Of a stretch of DNA of 64,000 nt, positions 51,720 through 59,465 are shown in pieces. The notes beneath the pieces were generated by a model. That model saw only the letters and a list, made by a program, of their open reading frames with translations. It was not told where the DNA came from and did not search any database. Numbering within the stretch: position 1 is the first letter of the stretch; each line of letters begins with the position of its first letter. The stretch comes from Streptomyces canus (GTDB lineage: Bacteria > Actinomycetota > Actinomycetes > Streptomycetales > Streptomycetaceae), in the NCBI RefSeq assembly GCF_030815415.1, contig NZ_JAUSWW010000001.1, forward strand, positions 6,758,001 to 6,822,000, read 5' to 3'. A program made the translations under genes and the position numbers.

Positions 51720-53161
51720 GCAGTGCCCCCACCACGACGTTCTACGAGGCGTACCCGCTCGATCGACTTCGCCCTGCCGACTACAACCCGCGCCGTCTCA
51801 GCGAGGAGGCGTTCGTCAGGCTCCAGGCACCCCTGCGCCGCCACGGTGTCGTGAAGCCCGTCATCCTCAACGCCGACGGCACGCTCGTCGCAGGCCACCA
51901 GAGAACCAAGGGCCTCCAAGCCATCGGCCTGACGCACACGCCCGCGGTCATGCTGGGCACGAAGGTCAGGTTGCAGGACGAGATCCAGTTCAACCTGCTG
52001 CACAACCGGGTCGAGACCGAGGCCAGCGTCGTCTACGCCGAGCCCGGCGTCATCGGCGCCTGGTCGTGGATTCCGTGGCAGTCCATCCGGGTGGCAGAAC
52101 GGAAGAACCTCTCGTTCGTCAACGCCATCGGACACATGACCGCCGGCCATGGCCCCTGGGGGAGCGTGGTCATCGACGACCAAGGCCGCATCGTCCTCAA
52201 CGCCGAATACGCCGTCGTCGCCTCCATCAACCGCTTCGACCTCCTCGCCTGGACCGTCACGTCCGCCGACGCCGCCCAACTCCACGCCGATCTCACCGGC
52301 GAGTACGGCGTCTACGACTGGACCGCCATCGAGAGCAAGGCCCCGGTGTGGAACCAGCACATCGTGCAGCCCAAGAGGCTCCGCAAGTTCTCCTCCAAGG
52401 CCAAGGCCGGAAAGCTTGCCTACGGCTCCGAGACCTGGGACCAACTGGTCACGCCCTGGCTCAAGCCCACCCACCGGGTCGTGGACTTCGGCGCCGGGTA
52501 CGGCGACTACGCCAAGCACCTGCGCGCCATGGGCTTCAACATCCACGACTACGAGCCCTACCGCTGCCGAGACGGCTCGTACGCCGTCGACATCCGCGCC
52601 GTCGTCGGCATGATCCGCGACATCGACAAGGACATCCAGGCCAACGGCCTCTACGACGTGGTGGTCCTCGACTCCGTCATCAACGCCACCACCACCCTCG
52701 ACTACCAGCACTGGGTGATGACCACCGTCAACGCCCTCTGCGCGGCGGACGGCGTCGTATGCCTCGGCACCCGCAACCTCGCCCGCGAACTCAGGGACGA
52801 GCAAGCCAAGCGGGTCACCTCCCAGACAGCCACCACGAAAATGAGCTTCCTCGACGCGGACAACGTCGAGATGAACTTCGTCAAGGGGAAATGGCAGAAG
52901 CTGCGTTTCCACACCCCCGAGACCCTGGAGCCGCTGCTCCGCCGCTACTTCGAGGACGTGCAAGTCACCGACCTCAGTGGCTCCAACATCAAGGCCACCT
53001 GTCGACGCCCCATCGCGCTCCCCAAGGAGGAATACGAGAAGGCATTCGAAGAAGAATTCAACATGCCTTACCCGAATGGCTTCCGGCATGACAGGCATCT
53101 GGAATTGGTGGGAAATTTGATAAAATTGGTAGTAGAGAGAAATGAATCTCTCGCCAATTGA
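51716..53161 (+). CDS. ParB-domain / SAM-dependent methyltransferase fusion
   Basis: In this 481-residue protein, residues 10-110 form a second ParB-fold domain (YNPRRLSEEAFVRLQAPLRR, GTLVAGHQRTKGLQAIG). From about 245 on there is a class I methyltransferase domain with motif I VVDFGAGYGDYAKHL near 258. A linker of about 130 residues joins them. The gene overlaps the previous ParB gene by 4 bp (GTGA). Fusion of ParB and methyltransferase domains suggests phage DNA modification or recognition of modified DNA. The last 25 residues are AT-rich in codon use and overlap a hairpin. Confidence 0.82.
   Translation: MSSAPTTTFYEAYPLDRLRPADYNPRRLSEEAFVRLQAPLRRHGVVKPVILNADGTLVAGHQRTKGLQAIGLTHTPAVMLGTKVRLQDEIQFNLLHNRVETEASVVYAEPGVIGAWSWIPWQSIRVAERKNLSFVNAIGHMTAGHGPWGSVVIDDQGRIVLNAEYAVVASINRFDLLAWTVTSADAAQLHADLTGEYGVYDWTAIESKAPVWNQHIVQPKRLRKFSSKAKAGKLAYGSETWDQLVTPWLKPTHRVVDFGAGYGDYAKHLRAMGFNIHDYEPYRCRDGSYAVDIRAVVGMIRDIDKDIQANGLYDVVVLDSVINATTTLDYQHWVMTTVNALCAADGVVCLGTRNLARELRDEQAKRVTSQTATTKMSFLDADNVEMNFVKGKWQKLRFHTPETLEPLLRRYFEDVQVTDLSGSNIKATCRRPIALPKEEYEKAFEEEFNMPYPNGFRHDRHLELVGNLIKLVVERNESLAN
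53124..53159 (+). terminator. AT-rich stem-loop at the end of the ParB-methyltransferase gene
   Basis: AATTGG pairs with CCAATT (outer arms) and GAGAGA with TCTCTC (inner arms), around AATGAA. It overlaps the last codons. It lacks a T tract and is far lower in GC than its surroundings, so it may be a processing or regulatory element rather than a terminator. Confidence 0.4.
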
Positions 53162-53181
53162 AGCGGGTAAATGGGGAGCGG

Positions 53182-53694
53182 ATGTCGCAGCGAATACAGG
53201 TCCAAATTGAATCACGAACTCGGTACCACATCATGTGGCTGGCAGGCGTGCGGCACGTAGCCCTCGACCAACACTGCCTGCGCAGCTTCGGCCAGCCCGA
53301 CCGCCCTCGGCTCGACATCTACAGTCGGCACCAGACTCTCGAACTCCCCGAGGACAACCCGCCGCTGGCCTGGTACTTGTGCGCGCTGCCCAACCCATGG
53401 AACTGGGCCGCGAACGCGCACCTTGCCTTCGAGCCTGCTCCCGGCGAGCACTGGGAAGGCCCGGCATTGGTGCCGGGCCTTCTTGTCAGCCTCGACAACG
53501 CTCGCCCCATCATCGGATGGGGCGAGCACTCCATTCCCGAGAGTGCGCCGCTGCGTCGATCGACGCGCTACCGCTCGTGCCGCAACTACCAATTCGCCTG
53601 GTGGCTACGGCAGAACCGTAATGCGCCCGACGCTTCGTCCGAGTACGTGCTGCCTCGACGGCCAGGTGAAGGGGAGCAGATGTCCTTCATGTGA
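53182..53694 (+). CDS. Hypothetical phage protein, 170 aa
   Basis: A soluble protein rich in aromatic and arginine residues (MSQRIQVQIESRTRYHIMWL at the start, a central PWNWAANAHLAF). GGGGAGCG precedes the ATG. No recognised domain. It lies between the ParB-methyltransferase and terminase genes. Its 3' end overlaps the opposite-strand small gene by 8 bp. Confidence 0.65.
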   Translation: MSQRIQVQIESRTRYHIMWLAGVRHVALDQHCLRSFGQPDRPRLDIYSRHQTLELPEDNPPLAWYLCALPNPWNWAANAHLAFEPAPGEHWEGPALVPGLLVSLDNARPIIGWGEHSIPESAPLRRSTRYRSCRNYQFAWWLRQNRNAPDASSEYVLPRRPGEGEQMSFM

Positions 53695-53953
53695 GTGGCA
53701 CCGGGCCGGATGTCGAGTCCGGCCCGGGCTCGTCGGGATCCTCGTCTTCTTCGGCCTCATGCCTCCGGTCAGGCTCATCGTCATTGGGAGCAGGCGGTGC
53801 ATCAAGGTGGCCTCCGCCCTTGATGGCGTCCAGGAAACGGAGCCACGCCTCGTACACGCGGCGTAGATCGTCCAGCAGGCGCTCAAGGAACATCATGAAC
53901 AAGGCCGGCGGGCCGAAAATTGCCACAAGGGCCGGAATGAGCTTGTCTTCCAC
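53687..53953 (-). CDS. Hypothetical small protein with N-terminal hydrophobic helix, 88 aa
   Basis: A GTG-started frame begins with a hydrophobic stretch (LIPALVAIFGPPALFMMFLE) and ends in an acidic tail (DDEPDRRHEAEEDEDPDEPG). GAGAGG lies 12 bp upstream, farther than ideal. The protein-like composition supports a gene, but the strand switch inside the element leaves doubt. Confidence 0.45.
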   Translation of the reverse strand: MEDKLIPALVAIFGPPALFMMFLERLLDDLRRVYEAWLRFLDAIKGGGHLDAPPAPNDDEPDRRHEAEEDEDPDEPGPDSTSGPVPLT

Positions 53954-54381
53954 GGTTCGGCATTACCTCTCGAACAGGGCCGAACGCGTGACAGGCACGC
54001 TCAGTTCGGCCACGGACTGTGGCTGAACTGAGATTCGTGCCGACGCTGAAACTCAGGTACTGCTGGTACTGCCGTCCTGCCCGTAAGGTCGAGCCCCAGA
54101 GGGTGCCCGCAGCGGCCTTCCTTGTCTTGCAGGGCCCGGTTTCACTATGCCGAGACAATATGAGTTAGCGACGAGAGTCGTCGGACTCCGGCGCCTCGCT
54201 CATCCTGCGTCTTTTACGCTAGTGGAAGGAATTCAACCGGCGTTGACCTTGCAGAGGGCTTCACTCGATCGAGTGATGTTGTGGCAGTTCCCTTGCACGC
54301 AGGTGAGGCCGAACGCATCCCTTTGATGGGATCATGGTTTCCGGGCGCGGGGGTGCACCCGAGCTGTGAAGGACCCCCGCC
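53954..54381. other. 430-bp non-coding region before the terminase genes
   Basis: No convincing gene is present. It contains the perfect palindrome at 54261-54276, a small ATCCC/GGGAT hairpin near 54318-54334, and low-GC patches. In phages such regions often hold the packaging start (pac/cos) and late promoter. Confidence 0.45.
54261..54276. promoter_or_regulatory. Perfect 16-bp palindrome upstream of terminase
   Basis: TCACTCGA-TCGAGTGA is fully symmetric and lies 105 bp before the terminase small-subunit start. A regulator or terminase-recognition site is possible. Confidence 0.4.
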
Positions 54382-54918
54382 GTGGGACGCCCCGACAAAG
54401 CCGCGCGTGCGGCCATCGCGCGCCGCCGCTCGGACGCCATCGATCTACGCCTCGCCGGCGTGGACTGGCTGACGATCGCCCGCAAGCTCGCCGCCGACCC
54501 GACCGTCAACTCCGACGGGATCGCCTACCCGCAGGGCTACGGAGTCGAGCGGTACCGCAAGAACCAAGACCCGCCCACCAACGGGGCCCTGATTCATGCC
54601 GCCTGCCGGGACGTCCGCACCGCACTCGCCGACCGCCGCGCCGAACTCAACGACGACGTAGATGAGTTGCGCGCAATGGAATCCGACCGCCTCGACCGGC
54701 TGTTCTTCGTCGCCTACAAGAAGGCCGTCCGGGACCAGGACCTTGCTGCCATCGACCGCACCCTGCGGATCATGGAGCGCCGCGCACGACTGCTCGGCCT
54801 CGACATGCCTGTCCGTGCGGAACTGTCCGGCCCGGACGGCGGACCGGTCCAGGTCGAGAGCGTGACCGTCGACGAACTCGACGCCCTGATCGCGCTCACC
54901 GATCCGGACGGCAAATGA
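54382..54918 (+). CDS. Phage terminase small subunit
   Basis: The 178-residue protein has an N-terminal helix-turn-helix (AIDLRLAGVDWLTIARKLAA, residues 18-37). A charged helical central part follows with ESDRLDRLFFVAYKKAVRDQ and ERRARLLGLDMP, a pattern typical of small terminases of actinophages. It binds the packaging site and recruits the large subunit. The 4-bp overlap with the large-subunit start (ATGA) supports this. Confidence 0.85.
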   Translation: MGRPDKAARAAIARRRSDAIDLRLAGVDWLTIARKLAADPTVNSDGIAYPQGYGVERYRKNQDPPTNGALIHAACRDVRTALADRRAELNDDVDELRAMESDRLDRLFFVAYKKAVRDQDLAAIDRTLRIMERRARLLGLDMPVRAELSGPDGGPVQVESVTVDELDALIALTDPDGK

Positions 54919-56453
54919 CCCCGCGCGACCACGAAAGCGTCATAGCCCACTACAAGACCCGTCCGCCAGCGCAGCGGCGGTCCATCGTGCGAGCGGCATC
55001 TCCCACGCTGCGGGCCGAGTTGGCGCGCGTCGAACGCCAACTCGCCATGGACCGCTCGCCTGGTGCACTCGCAGCCGTCCTCACCAGCGGACGTGAGATG
55101 CAAGCCCCGCACCTGGATCTCATCGACCAGGCGTTCATCGACATGGCCGCAGGCCGATGCGACCGCGTCATGCTGACCATGCCCCCGCGGCACGGCAAGA
55201 GCCGACGGGCCTCCCGCTGGGCGCCTCTCTGGTACCTGCGGCGCAACCCCGGCCATCGCATGATGATCGCCAGCTACTCCGCCGACCTGGCCGACGACCA
55301 CGGCCGGTGGATCAGGGACGCCATCAACACCTGGGGCGACGACCTCGGGATCCAACTCAAGCCAGGAAGCCAGGCCGCCAACCGCTTCGACATCGTCGGC
55401 GGCGAAGGCGGCCTCCTCGCGGCCGGTATCGGCGGTGGCCTCACCGGACGCGGCGCACACATCGCCATCGTCGACGACCCGGTCAAGGACATGGCGGACG
55501 CCGACAGCCCCACCATGCGCAAGCGCGCCTGGGACTGGTGGACCTCCGTACTGCAGACCCGACTCGAACCAGTCGGCGCTATCTGCCTCATCCAGACCCG
55601 CTGGCACGAAGACGACCTCGCCGGACGCATCCTCGCCACCGAGCGCGACGCCTGGCGGGTCATCGACCTGCCCGCCATCGCCGACAGCCTCGACGACCCG
55701 CTCGGCCGCGCTCCGGGCGAGGCGCTGTGGCCCGAACGCTTCGACGTCACCCACCACACCAAGACTCGTAAGCGAGTCGGCGAACGCGTCTGGGCTGCCC
55801 TCTACTTGCAGAAGCCCCGTCCGCCGGAGGGGGGCGTCTGGCGGCGGGAGTGGATAGAGACCGCCCGTATCAACGCCGTCCAGTTCTCCGGCCTCGACAT
55901 GGCGCGCATCGTCGTCGCCGTCGACCCCGCCGGCGGAGAGTCCACGGTCGGCGACGAGACGGGCGTCATCGGCGTCGGCCGCGACTTCGACCGGCAGCTG
56001 TACGTCCTGGCTGACCGATCCGGATCGATGGGCGCCAACGACTGGGGCCTGGCCGCATGCCGTCTCGCACTCGAACTCAAGGCCGACGCGATCGTGGTCG
56101 AGAAGAACTACGGCGGAGACATGGCGCGGCAGATCGTCACCCAGGCATGGGAGCAGCTGCGCCGCGAGGGCGTCACCAAGGGGCTCCTCATGCCCATGAT
56201 CCTGGAGGTCACCGCCAAGGTCGGCAAACGCCTGCGGGCCGCCCCCGTGGCCCAGCTGTACGAACAGCGGCTCGTACACCACGTCGGCGAATACCCCGAG
56301 TTGGAAGGCCAGATGGTCACCTGGGTCGAGGGAATGGACAGCCCCGACCGCATGGACGCCGCCGTGCACGGACTGACGGAGCTGGCCGACCCCGACCAGC
56401 TCGACACTCTGCCCGCCGACACAGATGACGACCGCTTCGACGGCCGCCGCTGA
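54915..56453 (+). CDS. Phage terminase large subunit
   Basis: The 512-residue packaging motor has Walker A MPPRHGKS (near 90), a Walker B-like HIAIVDDPVKD (near 187), a coupling segment (LIQTRWHEDDLAGRI) and a C-terminal RNase H-like nuclease with VAVDPAGGE (near 335), VVEKNYGG and a late Asp in GMDSPDRMDA. It is complete in length, so the packaging enzyme looks intact although the structural genes are lost. Confidence 0.94.
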   Translation: MTPRDHESVIAHYKTRPPAQRRSIVRAASPTLRAELARVERQLAMDRSPGALAAVLTSGREMQAPHLDLIDQAFIDMAAGRCDRVMLTMPPRHGKSRRASRWAPLWYLRRNPGHRMMIASYSADLADDHGRWIRDAINTWGDDLGIQLKPGSQAANRFDIVGGEGGLLAAGIGGGLTGRGAHIAIVDDPVKDMADADSPTMRKRAWDWWTSVLQTRLEPVGAICLIQTRWHEDDLAGRILATERDAWRVIDLPAIADSLDDPLGRAPGEALWPERFDVTHHTKTRKRVGERVWAALYLQKPRPPEGGVWRREWIETARINAVQFSGLDMARIVVAVDPAGGESTVGDETGVIGVGRDFDRQLYVLADRSGSMGANDWGLAACRLALELKADAIVVEKNYGGDMARQIVTQAWEQLRREGVTKGLLMPMILEVTAKVGKRLRAAPVAQLYEQRLVHHVGEYPELEGQMVTWVEGMDSPDRMDAAVHGLTELADPDQLDTLPADTDDDRFDGRR

Positions 56454-56787
56454 ACTGGTGAGGGCAGACGCACGACCGACAACGGCCCCAAGAGGAAATG
56501 GCCCAGGGCGTATCGGTCCCCAGCGGCCCGCATGGGGCCTGCCGGCCTACGGGCTGGTCCTCGCCGCGCGCAGCACTCCGCCAGTGACCAGGTGTTGTCG
56601 TGTCCTGGGCCTCTGGGAACGTCGACGATGTCAGCCGCAGTCCGGCGCCGCCATCGCCGTGGTGACGCGGTGGGTTACCTGCGCCGTAACTGCCCAGTGA
56701 GCCCTACGAGAGAAGGCGTTTCGTCTACGCCAAACACTGCACCCTCCGTACGCTGGCGAGTACTGTGAGCATGTCGACTAACGGGGG
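56454..56787. other. 330-bp region after terminase
   Basis: No convincing gene or strong hairpin is visible. A short plus-strand frame overlapping the terminase end lacks a ribosome site. The promoter of the downstream two-gene cargo unit is probably here. Confidence 0.4.
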
Positions 56788-57456
56788 GTGGGCCCTATTC
56801 CCAGATCTGGGGGGCCGAGGTGGTGGAGTCGCTCTCGTCATGCATCGGAGATAGGGCACGCCCGCCCTCTGCATTTTGATCGGAACATTAAGTCCGATCC
56901 TGTGGATGAGGCTTTGCTCGCACAGGCATATATCCGCATCCACCGGGATCTTCTCCAACTTGGTTCGTCTGCTTTCACGAAGGCGGAGCTTGCCGAGGCC
57001 CTGATGCAGCACATGACCAGTGCACCATCGATCGAGAGCACGGCCCTGCTCGATGCCCTGCATGACCTGGGATTCATCATCAGCCTGCCAACGCCTGGAG
57101 CACTAGATTCAGTTGAGATCATCCAATTGGCGAGGCAGATCATTGACCGGATGGAGTCTCCGGCCCGGGTAGACGACCTCGAGAGTGCCGACGGCGAGGC
57201 CGCGAACACCGCAGCCAAGCACGAATCGGAGTCCACCGTCAGCGGGAGTTTCGCGCGCGGAACGAGGGTGTATCCACGCGCGGATATCGATCTGCTTGTC
57301 CAGCCTGTCGATCATGAGGAACTCGAAGTAGACGCCGCCGAGCAGTCGATCGAACGCTCCTTGGCCGCGCTTTTCCTACGTCTTGGACCGCCGCCGGAAC
57401 CGACAGAACTCGACTACTCGCCAGCAGGAAGCGGCGACGGAGGGGCGCATCAGTGA
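56788..57456 (+). CDS. Protein with nucleotidyltransferase-like GS...DID motif
   Basis: The protein has up to 222 residues. The N-terminal 130 are helical (QAYIRIHRDLLQLGSSAFTK). Residues 152-170 read SGSFARGT-RVYPRA-DIDLLV. This is the G-S...D-x-D signature of pol-beta-type nucleotidyltransferases, including CD-NTases. Only 54 residues follow, so the enzyme core is short or truncated. The third acidic residue cannot be placed with confidence. The next gene overlaps it by 4 bp and encodes a two-TM protein. The start is uncertain: GTG at 56788 lacks a strong ribosome site, and GTG at 56902 is possible. Confidence 0.5.
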   Translation: MGPIPRSGGPRWWSRSRHASEIGHARPLHFDRNIKSDPVDEALLAQAYIRIHRDLLQLGSSAFTKAELAEALMQHMTSAPSIESTALLDALHDLGFIISLPTPGALDSVEIIQLARQIIDRMESPARVDDLESADGEAANTAAKHESESTVSGSFARGTRVYPRADIDLLVQPVDHEELEVDAAEQSIERSLAALFLRLGPPPEPTELDYSPAGSGDGGAHQ

Positions 57457-57932
57457 GCGTAGAGAACAGCAGCACGTCGCCGATGCGGCGCGACGATGAT
57501 CCGCTGGTCTCTGCTGGACTGGAGATCGCCATGAAATGGGGAGCGGCTCTTGGCGGACCGGACCAACTCAAGGTGGCCCTTGAAGCCCTCGAACCACAGT
57601 TGAAGCGTGAACACCAAATACGTCTAAGGCAGTTGGACGCACAGAGGCAGGCTGCTGAGAGGAAGGCCCGCTCAGAGCGGGAGGTGCGCCAGCACAGGTT
57701 TCGGATGGCCAGTCTGATAGTCGGCGGTCTCATGAGTATCGCTATGTTGGGGGCGGGCGTTTATGTGGCGCGGGACGTCTGGTGGTTGGCCATGGTGCTT
57801 TGTGGACCGAGCCTGATCGCTATTCTCAAGATCGTTGTCCTGCGCCGCAGTGAAGCGTCGGATATGACGGCCGTCGCCGCCGCTGCGAGAGGGGCCACGA
57901 ACGCCGCCGCGCAGGCCCAGCCCCCTATCTGA
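57453..57932 (+). CDS. Coiled-coil, two-TM membrane protein paired with the NTase-like gene
   Basis: The 159-residue protein has a soluble N-terminus, a charged coiled coil (about residues 45-80; Arg, Gln and Glu-rich), then two TM helices (near 85-107 and 110-130). The tail is alanine-rich. It overlaps the NTase-motif gene by 4 bp (GTGA), which implies coupled expression. The layout resembles a sensor/effector pair in phage-borne defence cargo. No effector domain is recognised. Confidence 0.6.
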   Translation: MSVENSSTSPMRRDDDPLVSAGLEIAMKWGAALGGPDQLKVALEALEPQLKREHQIRLRQLDAQRQAAERKARSEREVRQHRFRMASLIVGGLMSIAMLGAGVYVARDVWWLAMVLCGPSLIAILKIVVLRRSEASDMTAVAAAARGATNAAAQAQPPI

Positions 57933-58314
57933 CCGACCTGAGTCGTCCTACCGCTGCCACGTTGTTGTCCGCCACCGCACCACCCGATCCGATCTGAGGT
58001 GGCCACGTCGACATGGTCCCAGTCCTCCAGGCAGGCGCGGCGGGGGAACGCGGCGGCCGCCGCCCTCATCGGGCGGATAGACGACCACGGGCCTTGGTGT
58101 GGACCAGTTCGATCCTGAGAGTGAGATCGCGTAGGGAATGTCAGCTGTGGGCCAATCACCCGGCAAGTTGCTGTGCATGACGAATTCTTCGACATCGAAC
58201 CTTCAGCTGCTCGGTAATTTCCGGTCCCGAGGCGCTGTGAACTGCGGAAGCCCGACGTAGAAGACGTCTCGTAGGCTGGAGGCGCGGCGCGGGGCCGACT
58301 GCCGGAGGGGCACT
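57933..58314. other. 380-bp region before the portal gene
   Basis: The region holds the remnant described at 57966-58095 and a ribosome site for the portal gene (GGAGGGG, 58304-58310). No intact gene is seen. Confidence 0.5.
57966..58095 (-). pseudogene. Frameshifted remnant of a small Streptomyces protein
   Basis: On the minus strand, one frame reads PVVVYPPDEGGGRR and another, about 20 bp further on, reads RRACLEDWDHVDVATSDRIG then WCGGG. Together they resemble the two halves of a common 70-80-residue Streptomyces protein (YPPD-GGRR ... LEDWDEIDVA ... WRGGG; recall, not searched). The middle is deleted and the frame is broken, so it is a pseudogene. Confidence 0.5.
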
Positions 58315-59465
58315 GTGGGCCTGCGCGAGCTGATCACCGACGTCTGGAGCTGGCTGGACTACAAGCCAGCCATGGCCGACCCGCGCCGACCAGGCCGTAA
58401 CACCTGGGCGGAACTGACCCGATCCTGGGTGCCAGACGAGGACCTGCGACGCCTGGCCGCCTACCGGCTGCTGGCCGCGTACGACTCCAACCAGGTCGGC
58501 CAGGTCGCCGCCGTGACAGGCGATGACGAGGCTGGCTTCGAACGGAGGGAACTCGGCGACGCCTCCAAGCTGGTCGACACCGCGCTCGGCTACCTTCTTG
58601 GCTCCCAGCAGGTCATCAGCGTTGCGGGCGCGGAGCACACCGACGACGAGCCGACCCTTGAGGCAGCTGCGGCGCTGGCCGTACAGGACAAGCTGAGGGC
58701 GTGGGCGGAGAAGGAAATGCTGCCGCTACGCCTTCAGCAGGCCGAGAGAACCGCGATCCTGCTGGGCGACGCCGTCTACACCTTGGCCTGGGACCCAGGG
58801 AAGGGCCGGGTCCTGCTGCGCACTTGGGACCCCGGTCTGTACTTTCCGGAGTGGCCGGAAGACGGCGAGCAGGACGGCGCCGAGTTCCCGCTGCGCGTTC
58901 ACCTGGCGTGGGAACTGCCCGAGGACAAACGGCGCGGGCTCAAAGCGAGGCTTCGGCGGGTCACGTACGAACTTGGAGCGATCGGACCGGCCAGTCGGCG
59001 CGGCGCAGCAAAGGACGGCGGCCCCGCACGCGAGTACCTGTACACCGACAGCGGCGACCCGATCCTGGTCACGGGCGACGCGCGCAACGCCGACACCGGA
59101 CTCATCACCCGCACCTACCCGTGGGCACCCACCCGGCCCTCCCCGTGGACGTGCTACCTCACTGACGCGGAATGGGACCTGGACGAGCTTAAGCACGGCG
59201 ACCTGCTGTACGACCTGCCGATGCACAAGGCCCGGTACCGGGTTCGCTCGGACGGCGAAGTCCTCGACAGGCTCGACCTGATGGCGGACTTCATACCCGT
59301 CATCCACATCACGAACAGCATCCCCGCCAGCGGAGAGCACTGGGGCAAGCCCACTGTGGCCACCGTCCTCCAAGCCCTCGACGAACTGTCCGCGACCGAC
59401 ACCGACGGCGCTGGTGCTTCGGCCACCACCGGCTCCCCGATCATCGGCCTAGCCGGGGCACGGCT
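58315..59465 (+). pseudogene. Phage portal protein gene, 3'-truncated
   Basis: About 383 residues look like a phage portal protein: RLAAYRLLAAYDSN early, LVDTALGYLLGSQQVISVAG, GDAVYTLAWDPGKGRVLLR, FIPVIHITNSIPASGEHWG, then TGSPIIGLAGA. GGAGGGG lies 4 bp before the GTG. After about 59,460 the sequence switches abruptly to the reverse complement of trxB. The open frame runs on to 59892 but codes only antisense sequence. Expected portal length is 450-500 residues, so the C-terminal part is lost. Confidence 0.8.

Larger units (their letters stand above)
43384..59465. mobile_element. Integrated phage-like element (right part missing)
   Basis: The element begins at the 3' end of the CAT tRNA. It carries integrase, excisionase-like protein, XRE-type regulator, ParB proteins, terminase subunits and a truncated portal gene. 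Capsid, tail and lysis genes and a repeat of the tRNA 3' end are absent. It ends where the portal gene meets the truncated trxB at about 59,460-59,470. GC content and codon use are less extreme than in the core genes, especially at 45-48 kb and 53-54 kb. It is a prophage remnant, or an element that exchanged its right half for an ars island. Confidence 0.75.

Noticed and set aside
53883..54158. Minus-strand 91-codon frame
   Set aside because: It overlaps the 88-aa gene and the control region, with no ribosome site or motif.
56425..56700. 91-codon frame after terminase
   Set aside because: It starts inside the terminase gene, has no ribosome site, and its composition is not protein-like.
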